Source: Pedosphaera parvula Ellin514 (GTDB lineage: Bacteria > Verrucomicrobiota > Verrucomicrobiia > Limisphaerales > Pedosphaeraceae). Taken from it: a DNA stretch of 64,000 nt. This document shows positions 18,218-27,041 of this stretch, piece after piece (the stretch's first letter is position 1; every line of letters starts with the position of its first letter). Made by a program: the position numbers and the translations under genes. The notes under the pieces were generated by a model that was not told the origin of the DNA, did not search any database, and worked only from the letters and a program-made list of their open reading frames with translations. The stretch lies in assembly GCF_000172555.1 (NCBI RefSeq), contig NZ_ABOX02000002.1:248001-312000 (forward strand), read 5' to 3'.

Positions 18218-20377
18218 ATGAAACTTAGACTTTCCAACGAGCGAGAGATCGCAGAGATGACGGAGGTGGATCGCCCCCTGGATGTACAAGAGTTCCTGCA
18301 AACCTTGATAGAGAAGTGGTGGTTAATTGTTTTGGTGACTTGTGCGGTAACGCTCCCGGCATTTTGGTGGGTTCGTAATGTCCCGGTCGGCTATCAGGCC
18401 AGGGCGGTGCTCCAAGTGGAGCAGGAAGAACAACGGTTGGTGGGCATAGAGGAAGTATCGCGACAGGATTTACGGACGGGCGAAATGCTGAACACCATTG
18501 TGCAGAATGTAAAAAATACCAAAGTCCTGGGACGTGTGGTGCGAAATATCGGTTTGGCCACCAATTCATTTTTTCTTCCAGGCAACACAAACGTTCTGTC
18601 AGAAGCCAAACTGGTGAATGCTTTGGCCGGAATGATTGTAACAAAGCTTCGCCCCGAAACCAGGCTGGTTGATATCACAGTGACACATCCGAACGCCGAG
18701 ATGGCTCAGAAGCTTGCAAATGCAGTGGCGCAAGAGTTTATCCTGGAGAGCCTCGATCAACGGTTTAGCAACACCAAGGCCGCCAACGAGCTCCTTTATG
18801 CAGAAGCCGGAAAGTTGAAGCAAAAAGTGGAGATGTCTGAACGAAATCTCCAGGCATACAAGGAATCCAATAAAACGGTATCCTTGGAGGACCGTCAGAA
18901 CATTATTGTGGAGAAGTTAAAGGGATTGAACCAGAAATACACCAGCGCGAAAGCGGACAGAATTCAAATGGAAGCGGACCTGAAGCTGATTCAGAGCCTG
19001 ACCAATCAGCCCGAGGCCATCCTGACGTTGCCCAGCATTTTGCAAGATCCGGCCGTGATGGAAACTCGTCGAAGGGTTGTGGAACAGGAGGCTCAGGTGG
19101 CCACGCTCTTACTACGCTACAAGCCGAACTATCCGAAAATGCTGCAGGCACAACGACAACTGGACGATTTGAAGGATGCCCTGCGCAGCCTCGCCTCGAA
19201 AGCGCCGAAACTGGTTCAATCAGCTTATGATGGCGCTTTGGCCCGGGAAAATAATTTGGAAGCTGCGCTAAAAGAGGTGCAGATGGAGTCATTAGACCTC
19301 GACAGGAAAGGAATCGAATACAACGTACTTATGCGGGAGGTTCAATCCGATCTAGCCCTTTATGATTCCGTTTTAAAGAGATTGAAAGAGACCGATTTGA
19401 GCAAAGGGTTGGAAAAGGCCAGCATCGCGGTTGTAGAGCCGGCAATGCTGCCTGGCGCAACCGTTAAATGGTCATTGTTGCTTGTGATCGGGGGGGCAGT
19501 TGTAACCGGTCTGCTCATGAGTTTGTGCATGATTTATCTCATGAGCTTGTTTGATAGTTCGATCAGGACGGTGGATCAGGCGGAATTTGTTCTTGGCCTG
19601 CCTGTTTTGGCCGCCATACCGGTAGCCAAAAAGGGGCGCAATGGAACTCCGGCGCACATTGTAGCTGACGATCCTGGTTCGATCTGCTCTGAGGCATTCC
19701 GGACACTCCGAACCACGACCGGCATTTTGGGGCACGAGGAAGGAAAACGGATCACACTTTTCACCAGTGCCGACCCGAATGAAGGGAAAACCTTTTTTAG
19801 TCTGAACCATGCCATCTGCCAGGCACAAGGTGGCAAGCTCACCCTATTGATTGATCTGGATTTGCGCCGACCTTCCGTGGGAGAAAGTTTTTCACATCCT
19901 CCCGGAACTCCCGGGGTGACCAATTATCTTTTGGGTAAGGAGTCATTATCCACCCTGGTTCTTAAAACTCCGTATCCCAATTTATACATTCTGACGGCTG
20001 GTCCCAAAGTGGCGAATCCGGCAGAAGAACTGGGCGGGGACGCAATCAAACAGTTGCTCCTGGAAGCCAGCAATCAGTTCGACCGCATCGTGATTGACAC
20101 GCCACCGATTAATGCGGTCAGCGATACCTTTATTTTGTTGCCGCTGGCTCAAATCATATGTCTGGTGGTTCGAGCGGGCAAAACTCCCAAGCATGCGATT
20201 ATGCGGGCAGTGGAGTTGATGGCGCGGGCGAATGTTCCGCCTACAGGCATTGTCTTGAATTTTTTGCCGCAGCACAGCGGCTACAGATATTATTACCACT
20301 ACACTCCGCGCAATGGCTATAAGAGCATCGGAGTTTACGGTAACGATTACCCTGCTAAAATTCCCCTTAACACCTGA
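18218..20377 (+). CDS. Wzc-like chain-length determinant with BY tyrosine-kinase domain
   Basis: 719 residues. The Wzz domain carries TM1 at about 34-51 (WLIVLVTCAVTLPAFWW). A long periplasmic coiled coil (about 180-400) leads to TM2 near 410-437 and a cytoplasmic BY-kinase: Walker A TSADPNEGKT (~516), Walker A' LLIDLDLRRP (~543), Walker B IVIDTPP (~623). The last 35 residues hold a tyrosine cluster (eight Tyr in GYRYYYHY ... DYPAK), the autophosphorylation tail. Such proteins control chain length and assembly through cycles of phosphorylation. Kinase and copolymerase are fused here, as in proteobacteria. Confidence 0.93.
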   Translation: MKLRLSNEREIAEMTEVDRPLDVQEFLQTLIEKWWLIVLVTCAVTLPAFWWVRNVPVGYQARAVLQVEQEEQRLVGIEEVSRQDLRTGEMLNTIVQNVKNTKVLGRVVRNIGLATNSFFLPGNTNVLSEAKLVNALAGMIVTKLRPETRLVDITVTHPNAEMAQKLANAVAQEFILESLDQRFSNTKAANELLYAEAGKLKQKVEMSERNLQAYKESNKTVSLEDRQNIIVEKLKGLNQKYTSAKADRIQMEADLKLIQSLTNQPEAILTLPSILQDPAVMETRRRVVEQEAQVATLLLRYKPNYPKMLQAQRQLDDLKDALRSLASKAPKLVQSAYDGALARENNLEAALKEVQMESLDLDRKGIEYNVLMREVQSDLALYDSVLKRLKETDLSKGLEKASIAVVEPAMLPGATVKWSLLLVIGGAVVTGLLMSLCMIYLMSLFDSSIRTVDQAEFVLGLPVLAAIPVAKKGRNGTPAHIVADDPGSICSEAFRTLRTTTGILGHEEGKRITLFTSADPNEGKTFFSLNHAICQAQGGKLTLLIDLDLRRPSVGESFSHPPGTPGVTNYLLGKESLSTLVLKTPYPNLYILTAGPKVANPAEELGGDAIKQLLLEASNQFDRIVIDTPPINAVSDTFILLPLAQIICLVVRAGKTPKHAIMRAVELMARANVPPTGIVLNFLPQHSGYRYYYHYTPRNGYKSIGVYGNDYPAKIPLNT

Positions 20378-20456
20378 TTGCAACTGTAATCAACCACCCC
20401 GGAAGAAAGGGTGCAACTGACAGTTGTTCTTCTCTAAAACTCAAACTTTTCAATTG

Positions 20457-21743
20457 ATGAATATTGCAATTATAGGACTTGGTTATGTCGGCTTACCTTT
20501 ATCGATCCACTTTTCACAGGCTGGTAACAAGGTGTTGGGGTTGGATGTTGATCCCACAAAAGTAAGCTGTATCAATGAAGGCAGGAGCTACATCAAACAT
20601 ATCGAGTCCCAGATGGTGGCCCGACAAGTCCAGGCAGGATTTTTTAGAGCATCCACCGAATTCTCACTCATACGGGATGTGGATGCGGTGATCATTTGTG
20701 TGCCCACTCCACTCAACAAAAACCGCGAACCGGATATTTCCTACATCGCCAAAACCGGAGAATCTATTGCGCCCCATTTGCATCAGGGAATTCTGGTGGT
20801 ACTTGAATCCACCACCTATCCGGGGACAACGGAGGATGAATTACGTGAAATACTGGAAAAAGGCTCCGGACTGAAGGCGGGCACAGATTTTCATCTCGCA
20901 TTCTCACCCGAGCGCGAAGATCCGGGAAACCCGGCCAGTCGCGTTTCAGAGATCCCGAAAGTAGTCGGAGGTTTTACCCCAACCTGCCTGCAAAAGGCAG
21001 TCGCACTTTACAGTTTGGCGATAAAGAATGTTGTTCCTGTCTCATCCTGTCGGGCGGCGGAAGCCACCAAGTTGCTGGAGAATATTTTTCGGAGCGTAAA
21101 CATTGCGCTGGTCAACGAGCTCAAGGTGGTTTACGCGGCGATGGGGATTGATATATGGGAGGTGATCCTGGCCGCCAAAACAAAACCTTTCGGATTCATG
21201 CCATTCTATCCCGGACCTGGCCTGGGAGGACACTGTATTCCAATCGATCCATTCTACCTGACCTGGAAGGCCCGGGAATTTGGGCAACATACCCGGTTTA
21301 TTGAACTCGCTGGTGAGATCAATCATGCTATGCCTGAGTACGTCGTGGGCCGGGTGGGAGAAGCACTCAATGCCGTTGGCAGGCCATTCAAGGGCAGTCG
21401 GATTCTGGTTCTTGGCCTGGCCTATAAACCGAACGTTGATGACGATAGGGAGTCTCCCACTTATCAACTTATGGAACTTCTGGATCATCGCGGTGCCGAG
21501 GTTGCCTACCATGATCCATACGTTCCTGTTATTAGACACTCTCGTGAGCATTCACGGTGGGCAGGTATGCGGTCGGTTCCATGGCGTCGCGAAGTCATCA
21601 GGAATTTTGATGCCATCCTCATCGCCACTGCCCATGACGCTGTAAACTACAAGCAGTTGGCAAACTGGGCCACGAACATCGTTGATACCCGGAATGTGGT
21701 CAAAGCCGTGCCGGCAAATACCTGCCGGCTTTGGAAGGCATAA
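20457..21743 (+). CDS. UDP-N-acetyl-hexosamine / UDP-sugar 6-dehydrogenase (WbpA-like)
   Basis: 428 residues from the ATG at 20457 (MNIAIIGLGYVGLPLSIHF is the Rossmann start; the frame opens at 20424 without conservation). It has the NAD-binding GLGYVG, VPTPLNKNREPD, the thioester-forming cysteine C260 in GLGGHCIPID, and a C-terminal UDP-binding domain (VLGLAYKPNVDDDRESP). Family members oxidise UDP-GlcNAc or UDP-GalNAc (WbpA, WbpO) or UDP-Glc; the WbpP-like gene nearby favours the N-acetyl sugars. The product would be a uronic acid, giving an acidic polymer. Confidence 0.9.
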   Translation: MNIAIIGLGYVGLPLSIHFSQAGNKVLGLDVDPTKVSCINEGRSYIKHIESQMVARQVQAGFFRASTEFSLIRDVDAVIICVPTPLNKNREPDISYIAKTGESIAPHLHQGILVVLESTTYPGTTEDELREILEKGSGLKAGTDFHLAFSPEREDPGNPASRVSEIPKVVGGFTPTCLQKAVALYSLAIKNVVPVSSCRAAEATKLLENIFRSVNIALVNELKVVYAAMGIDIWEVILAAKTKPFGFMPFYPGPGLGGHCIPIDPFYLTWKAREFGQHTRFIELAGEINHAMPEYVVGRVGEALNAVGRPFKGSRILVLGLAYKPNVDDDRESPTYQLMELLDHRGAEVAYHDPYVPVIRHSREHSRWAGMRSVPWRREVIRNFDAILIATAHDAVNYKQLANWATNIVDTRNVVKAVPANTCRLWKA

Positions 21744-21762
21744 TTCTGCCGACCAAACGATT

Positions 21763-23328
21763 ATGGCCACGAAATCACGTTCCTACCACTACCTCGCCGG
21801 AATCAGTACGGGCTCAGCCAGGATGTTGCTCCAGGTGATAGTGGGCGTCTGCCTCACCCCCTTCACACTGCGATTTCTGGACCGTGAAGAGTATGCAATT
21901 TTTGGCCTCACGCTGGAGTTGCTCACCTGGTTGACCTTGTTGGATGTCGGTATTTCAGCCGGGCTGCGCATTCAAGCTGCCAGGCTAAGCGGAAAACCTG
22001 ACCCAGACAGGTTCAATCGGATGGTCAGCACGGTCTTCTTTGCACAGAATGCCATCGTGCTGGTCGTGCTGGTTGCTGGCTTGGGCATGGCACTGGCGTT
22101 TCCCCACTTCTTTCCCATCCGGGAAAGTCTGCGACATGATGCCACGTGGCTCATGGTGCTTTCCGTCTTCGGTGCCGCTCTTTCAATTGGCAGCCAGACT
22201 TTTTCGGCAATTTTGGTGGCGAACCAGCAGATGCACATCGACAACCTGCTCGGTTTATTGATGGTCATCATCCGGACTGTGCTCACAGTGGTGCTGCTGG
22301 AATTGGGTTGCGGAATATACTCGCTGGCCATCGCGCATCTCGTCTCGAAAGCGGTTACCGCAGTGATGGCGGTTGTGCGGACCTATCGGCTGCTGCCAGA
22401 TTTGCAGATTAAGTTCCGACTGGCTTCCTGGGATATTCTTCGGCAAATCGGCGGGGTCGGCATCTATTTTAGTCTGGGCGGGCTGGCTGGAATTATCATT
22501 CATTCACTCGATACCACAGTGGCCGCCAGGGTGGTTTCGATTGAGGCGGTTACTTCCTTCCTGCTTACCGGTAAATTCTACGAATTGGTCGGCGGGTTGG
22601 TGTGGCTTATTACTGAAAATGCCCGCCCCATGTTGGGGCAAATGTTGGGCCAGAATAAGATGAAGGAAAGCCTGGCTGCCTATAGGCAATTGTTTGCCTT
22701 GTCAACTGGCCTGGCCGTAGTAGCCGCCTTCAGTGTGTGGTCCGGGAATGGCAGTTTTGTAGCCAGATGGGTTGGAGAGGTGAACTATGCTGGCACGTTT
22801 GTGGATCTGGCCCTGGCTTTTGGCATGATCGCGGGGCTTTGGATAATGCCGAATCGAGCAATTCTATCCGCGAATCTTGCTGTGCGTAATCAAACCATTG
22901 TCCGGCTTGTTGAGGGAGCACTGAATCTGGGATTATCCATTATTTTTGGCAGGATTTACGGCCTGTTAGGTATTGTTGGAGCCACGGTCATAGCCAGTCT
23001 GATCACCTCAATGTGGTTGCTTCCTTTATTCACTGCTCGAATGTTCGGTCGTCCCTTCATCAGATTTGTTTGGGATGATGCGGCGAGGGTTTTCATCCTT
23101 ATGTTATGCTTGTTGCCTGTTGCATTGGCTGCCCGCCGGATTTCAACGGACCTGGGGGGGTATGTGGGTGCTGCTCTTGGCTCTGCGACCACCGGCGCAT
23201 GCGGAGTCGTAATGATCTGGTTTTTGATGCTGGATAGATCCCTCCGCGCACGTTTTCCAATCCGACAGGTGTATGAGAGGATATATGCTCGCACGGCTCG
23301 CGTATTTACCGGGACTCCCGCAAGCTAA
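21763..23328 (+). CDS. Wzx-type polysaccharide flippase (MOP superfamily)
   Basis: 521 residues from the ATG at 21763 (MATKSRSYHYLAGISTGS), 19 bp after the dehydrogenase stop; an earlier in-frame ATG at 21682 lies inside that gene. It is almost entirely hydrophobic, with about 12-14 predicted transmembrane helices. The N-terminal LAGISTGSARMLLQVIVGVCLTPF is the usual Wzx-like first-helix region. It would move undecaprenyl-linked repeat units across the inner membrane. Its presence, with the polymerase-like gene at 29211, marks the locus as Wzx/Wzy-dependent. Confidence 0.87.
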   Translation: MATKSRSYHYLAGISTGSARMLLQVIVGVCLTPFTLRFLDREEYAIFGLTLELLTWLTLLDVGISAGLRIQAARLSGKPDPDRFNRMVSTVFFAQNAIVLVVLVAGLGMALAFPHFFPIRESLRHDATWLMVLSVFGAALSIGSQTFSAILVANQQMHIDNLLGLLMVIIRTVLTVVLLELGCGIYSLAIAHLVSKAVTAVMAVVRTYRLLPDLQIKFRLASWDILRQIGGVGIYFSLGGLAGIIIHSLDTTVAARVVSIEAVTSFLLTGKFYELVGGLVWLITENARPMLGQMLGQNKMKESLAAYRQLFALSTGLAVVAAFSVWSGNGSFVARWVGEVNYAGTFVDLALAFGMIAGLWIMPNRAILSANLAVRNQTIVRLVEGALNLGLSIIFGRIYGLLGIVGATVIASLITSMWLLPLFTARMFGRPFIRFVWDDAARVFILMLCLLPVALAARRISTDLGGYVGAALGSATTGACGVVMIWFLMLDRSLRARFPIRQVYERIYARTARVFTGTPAS

Positions 23329-23388
23329 TTCAACCTGCTTCCGGTTGGAATTTAAAAAGAACTGCAATCATGAAAGGAAGCCAGCCAG

Positions 23389-23627
23389 TTGCAAACTGGC
23401 CGCAAAGGCGATTTCGTTTTCATCGATGGAGATCACTCCTGTATTGCATTCATCACGAGCTGGCGGACAGCAGGCCGTTCTCCACCCGGTGGACTCATTT
23501 GGCCCGCCTGCGAGATGATCTTCTTTCTATTCTTTCAAATCAAACCAAGGAGCTGGAGTTGTTGGATGAGGTTGACTCGCTCCCCAGCTTTAAAAAGAGA
23601 AACTGTGTCTGGAACGACATCAAATAA
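23389..23627 (+). pseudogene. remnant of a class I SAM-dependent methyltransferase
   Basis: One frame reads GDFVFIDGDHS (23407-23439) and, 18 residues on, PGGLIW. This is the motif spacing of Methyltransf_24-type enzymes (FIDGDHSYE ... L-R-P-G-G-L-I). The linking stretch is better in another frame (CIHHELADSRPFS), and the following sequence in a third. The N-terminal half with the SAM-binding glycine loop is absent because the flippase gene ends at 23328. A perfect 7-bp hairpin GCCAGTT/AACTGGC (23384-23400) precedes the remnant. It is most likely a decayed gene fragment between the flippase and kpsF. Confidence 0.45.
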
Positions 23628-23640
23628 CCAGGATTGCCGA

Positions 23641-24648
23641 ATGCTTCACTCACCCGAGACAGCTCCTGATAAATTCGAACAGATGTTGGGCTGGGCCACC
23701 AAGACCATGTTGGTGGAGGCGGAAGCGCTCAAGGATGCGGCGGGACGCTTGGGACACGGCTTTCTCAAAGCGGCGGATTTGATTCTTTCTCATCCCGGCA
23801 AGGTGGTGGTCAGCGGGCTGGGAAAGTCTGGAATAATCGGAAAGAAGCTGGTAGCCACCCTCTGTAGCACGGGAACTCCGGCAGTCTTTCTTCATCCAGC
23901 GGAGGCCTTGCATGGTGACTTGGGCGTTTACTCGCTCGGAGATCCAACCATCTTGATTTCCAAGAGTGGGACTACCGCTGAACTCCTCAGGCTGGTTCCA
24001 ATGCTGCGTCAGTTTGAATCCCCCCTCATTGGAATCTTCGGAAATACCTCCAGCCATTTGGCGCGTCGAATGGATGCCGTTTTGGATGCGAGTGTCCGAT
24101 GTGAAGCTGATGCCTGCAATTTGGCCCCGACCAGCAGCACGATCGTGGCCATGGCATTAGGAGATGCTCTGGCGTCCGCATTGATGCAGGCGAGGAATTT
24201 TGGACCTGAAGATTTCGCCAGGTTCCATGCGGGCGGACAGTTGGGACGCAATCTGCTCATGAAAGTGCGGGATGTTTTACATCCCCTGGATGCGGTCGCT
24301 TGCGTAGGTGTTGATGCCACAGTCAAGGATGTGGTGATTGGCATGACCCAATATCCCTTTGGGGCCGCATGCGTGATCAGATTCGATGGAGTGTTGGAGG
24401 GGTTGATCACAGATGGGGACTTGCGGCGGGCTTTGCAGGAACATGATGACATTCGATCCCTGCCTGTGACGGAAATCATGACTGCGTCGCCAGTCGCCAT
24501 TCGGCCTGAGGCCAGACTCAAAGAGGCATTGCAATTAATGGAGGAGCGGGAATTGCAAATTTCTGTTTTACCGGTCGTGGATGCGCAAGGACTTTGTCTC
24601 GGATTGATACGCATCCACGACATCTACCAATCCCCGCACGTGGGATAA
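23641..24648 (+). CDS. kpsF: KpsF/KdsD-like D-arabinose-5-phosphate isomerase
   Basis: 335 residues from the ATG at 23641; the frame is open upstream but that part belongs to the methyltransferase remnant. The SIS domain (about 40-175) has VVVSGLGKSGIIGKKLV, HPAEALHGDLG and ISKSGTTAELLRL. Two CBS domains follow (about 210-335). Length and order match KdsD/KpsF/GutQ. The enzyme converts ribulose 5-phosphate to arabinose 5-phosphate, the precursor of Kdo. A copy inside a polysaccharide locus suggests Kdo or a related sugar in the polymer or its anchor, though it could also serve general LPS synthesis. Confidence 0.92.
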   Translation: MLHSPETAPDKFEQMLGWATKTMLVEAEALKDAAGRLGHGFLKAADLILSHPGKVVVSGLGKSGIIGKKLVATLCSTGTPAVFLHPAEALHGDLGVYSLGDPTILISKSGTTAELLRLVPMLRQFESPLIGIFGNTSSHLARRMDAVLDASVRCEADACNLAPTSSTIVAMALGDALASALMQARNFGPEDFARFHAGGQLGRNLLMKVRDVLHPLDAVACVGVDATVKDVVIGMTQYPFGAACVIRFDGVLEGLITDGDLRRALQEHDDIRSLPVTEIMTASPVAIRPEARLKEALQLMEERELQISVLPVVDAQGLCLGLIRIHDIYQSPHVG

Positions 24649-24737
24649 ATCAGGTGGGATTCCGCAGATTCGACATGGAGACACGCCGGTCTGCGATTGT
24701 AACAAACCAAACAGGATAACAACTCAAAAGGAGTAGA

Positions 24738-25727
24738 ATGAAATCTTTAGTTACTGGGGGAGCCGGATTTATCGGATCCCATGTCGCACGGTATTGCCGT
24801 GATATGGGCCACGAAGTCGTTGTGCTGGATGATCTGAGTGGAGGTTTTAAAGATCAGGTGCCGGAGGATGTGGAGTTTGTTGAAGGATGCATCACGAATC
24901 AAAAGTTGGTGGAGAGCCTCTTTCTAAAGCATCGCTTCGACTATGTTTATCACCTGGCTGCCTATGCTGCGGAGGGGCTTTCCCACTTCATCCGGAGGTT
25001 CAATTATACGAATAATTTGATCGGCAGCGTGAACCTCATTAATGCGGCGGTCAAATACGAGGTGAAGTGCTTTGTCTTCACCTCCTCAATAGCCGTTTAC
25101 GGAGCGGGGCAGGTGCCCATGATTGAATCCATGGTTCCGAGACCGGAAGATCCATATGGGATCAGCAAATTTGCGGTTGAAATGGATTTGGCGGCCGCTC
25201 ATGAGATGTTTGGTTTGAACTACATCATTTTTCGGCCTCACAATGTTTATGGAGAAAACCAGAACATTGGCGACAAGTACCGGAATGTGATTGGCATTTT
25301 CATGAACCAAATCATGCGCAAAGAACCCATGACCATCTTTGGCGATGGAATGCAGACCCGGGCCTTCAGTCACATCGATGATTTGGCGCCGCAGATTGCG
25401 CGCTCTGTGAAGGTCCGCAAGGCTTATAACGAAATAATCAACATTGGAGCTGATAAACCCTACAGCGTAAATGAACTGGCATATGTGGTGTCCAGCGCGT
25501 TTGGGGTAAGCCCCCGCATCAAGTACCTCACCCCGCGCAATGAGGTTCAGCACGCATATTCAAATCACGACAAGGCAAAGAAAATATTTGGCAGAGGTTC
25601 GGGCGTTTCTCTGGAAAAGGGAGTGGGGCGCATGGCCCAGTGGGCGTTGAAAGTCGGTGCTAGACGGAGCGCTCCTTTCAAGAACATAGAGGTGAAAATG
25701 AATTTACCGGCCAGCTGGCAAGTTTGA
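24738..25727 (+). CDS. NAD-dependent sugar epimerase/dehydratase (GalE-like extended SDR)
   Basis: 329 residues. NAD loop GGAGFIGSH at residues 7-15, then YVYHLAAYAAEGLS, FTSSIAVYG, catalytic YGISK and FRPHNVYG. A good ribosome site (AAAAGGAG, 24728-24735) lies just before the ATG. It acts on a nucleotide sugar; substrate cannot be fixed, with UDP-glucose 4-epimerase the nearest match. It is distinct from the WbpP-like gene at 12055. The last ~30 residues (KVGARRSAPFKNIEVKMNLPASWQV) are an extension. Confidence 0.87.
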   Translation: MKSLVTGGAGFIGSHVARYCRDMGHEVVVLDDLSGGFKDQVPEDVEFVEGCITNQKLVESLFLKHRFDYVYHLAAYAAEGLSHFIRRFNYTNNLIGSVNLINAAVKYEVKCFVFTSSIAVYGAGQVPMIESMVPRPEDPYGISKFAVEMDLAAAHEMFGLNYIIFRPHNVYGENQNIGDKYRNVIGIFMNQIMRKEPMTIFGDGMQTRAFSHIDDLAPQIARSVKVRKAYNEIINIGADKPYSVNELAYVVSSAFGVSPRIKYLTPRNEVQHAYSNHDKAKKIFGRGSGVSLEKGVGRMAQWALKVGARRSAPFKNIEVKMNLPASWQV

Positions 25728-25764
25728 TGGCGACCCGCATTTTACTTCGATTCGCCTCCAACTC

Positions 25765-27003
25765 ATGCAACCGATAAAAATATGGTGTTTGTTGCGCGAC
25801 CAGTTCGGCCACGTGCAACCGGTGGAGTCAGCCTTTAAACAGGAGGCCGAATTCATTTTTGACGAAATCTGGGATCCGAATCACCTGGTGTCCAGCCATC
25901 CGGATATTGTTCTTTGCGTTAATGACTATTATTATGATGTGGTTCGCTGTCTTGATGAGGCGCGCAAAGCAGGAATTCCCTCCCTGGTTCTCCAGGATGG
26001 CATTCTGGAATGGCGATGTCAGTACTCCAACCCTCTTTTTGGAGCCGGGGACGGCGCCCCCCAACATCAGCCAGTGATGTCAGACAAAATTGCAACCATT
26101 GGCCACCAGAGCGCACGCCTGATTGCGGGCTGGGGAAATGCGGACAAGGTTGAGATCACAGGCATGCCGCGGATGGACTATTTGCTCAGCCACCAGACCG
26201 GGCGAATTAGAACACCGGGGTCTCGCCTGCTGGTAATGACGGCAAAGAATCCGGGCTTCACGCTGGAGCAAAGAGAGACCACGCTGCGCTCCTTGCAAGA
26301 TACCAAAGCCTTTTTGGAGACTCTGCCCGGAGTAGAAGTTGGTTGGAGAGTCAGCCGAGGATTGGCGTCTGCCCTGGGAGTTGAAAACCAGTTGGAAAAG
26401 ATTTCAAGCCTGGAGCTTGTCAAAGTTCTGGAGGGTGTTGATGCAGTCATATCCACACCCAGCACGGCGGTTTTGGAAGCAATGCTGTTGGGCCGGCCGG
26501 TAGCTGCGTTGGATTATCCAAATTCACCGCGCTTTCTGCAGACGGCCTGGACAATCTCGGCCAAAGAGCACCTGGCAGCTGTGGTTCCAGAACTGTTAAA
26601 CCCCAGTGCCACGAAACTGGCGTTCCAACGTGATTGCCTGGCTGACAGTCTGGAGTGCGATGGCCCTGCGGCTCAGCGTGTGTGTTCCTTGATTCGCCAG
26701 ATGATTGCGATTGCAAAAGAGGCGCGCCGGACTGGGCGCGAACCAGGTTTTCCTGCTGACATGCTCGCGAGCACGGGATCTTTTCACACCTTCAAAATGC
26801 CACCTCTTGGCGTGATGTACGAAGGACATTCCGTTTTTCAAGAAAACAACCAGACCACGTTGCAGTTGAGGCTGGCGCGAGCGGAAAACGAAAACCGGAT
26901 TTTAAAAACGGAAAATGCGGAACTCAAAAAGCGAATGCAGTTCGGATCGTGGTTGAGACATGGAGTGCGTCAGCTGGCGAATAACGTAAGTGGCAGCCGC
27001 TGA
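25765..27003 (+). CDS. GT-B-like protein of unknown function with C-terminal coiled coil
   Basis: 412 residues. No family recognised with confidence. The layout (IVLCVNDYYYDVVRCL, AGIPSLVLQDGILEW, KVEITGMPRMDYLL, VDAVISTPSTAVLEAMLLGRPVAALDYPN) resembles GT-B enzymes such as CDP-glycerol glycerophosphotransferases and UDP-GlcNAc 2-epimerases; the S-T-P-S-T-x-x-x-E-A-M-x-x-G-x-P motif is the usual nucleotide-sugar pocket. Residues about 370-395 (LRLARAENENRILKTENAELKKRM) form a short coiled coil. No membrane segment. In context it is a likely transferase for the polymer. Confidence 0.65.
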   Translation: MQPIKIWCLLRDQFGHVQPVESAFKQEAEFIFDEIWDPNHLVSSHPDIVLCVNDYYYDVVRCLDEARKAGIPSLVLQDGILEWRCQYSNPLFGAGDGAPQHQPVMSDKIATIGHQSARLIAGWGNADKVEITGMPRMDYLLSHQTGRIRTPGSRLLVMTAKNPGFTLEQRETTLRSLQDTKAFLETLPGVEVGWRVSRGLASALGVENQLEKISSLELVKVLEGVDAVISTPSTAVLEAMLLGRPVAALDYPNSPRFLQTAWTISAKEHLAAVVPELLNPSATKLAFQRDCLADSLECDGPAAQRVCSLIRQMIAIAKEARRTGREPGFPADMLASTGSFHTFKMPPLGVMYEGHSVFQENNQTTLQLRLARAENENRILKTENAELKKRMQFGSWLRHGVRQLANNVSGSR

Positions 27004-27041
27004 GTGACGTCATTCCGTGCCGCCAATAAACAAGGAGTTTT

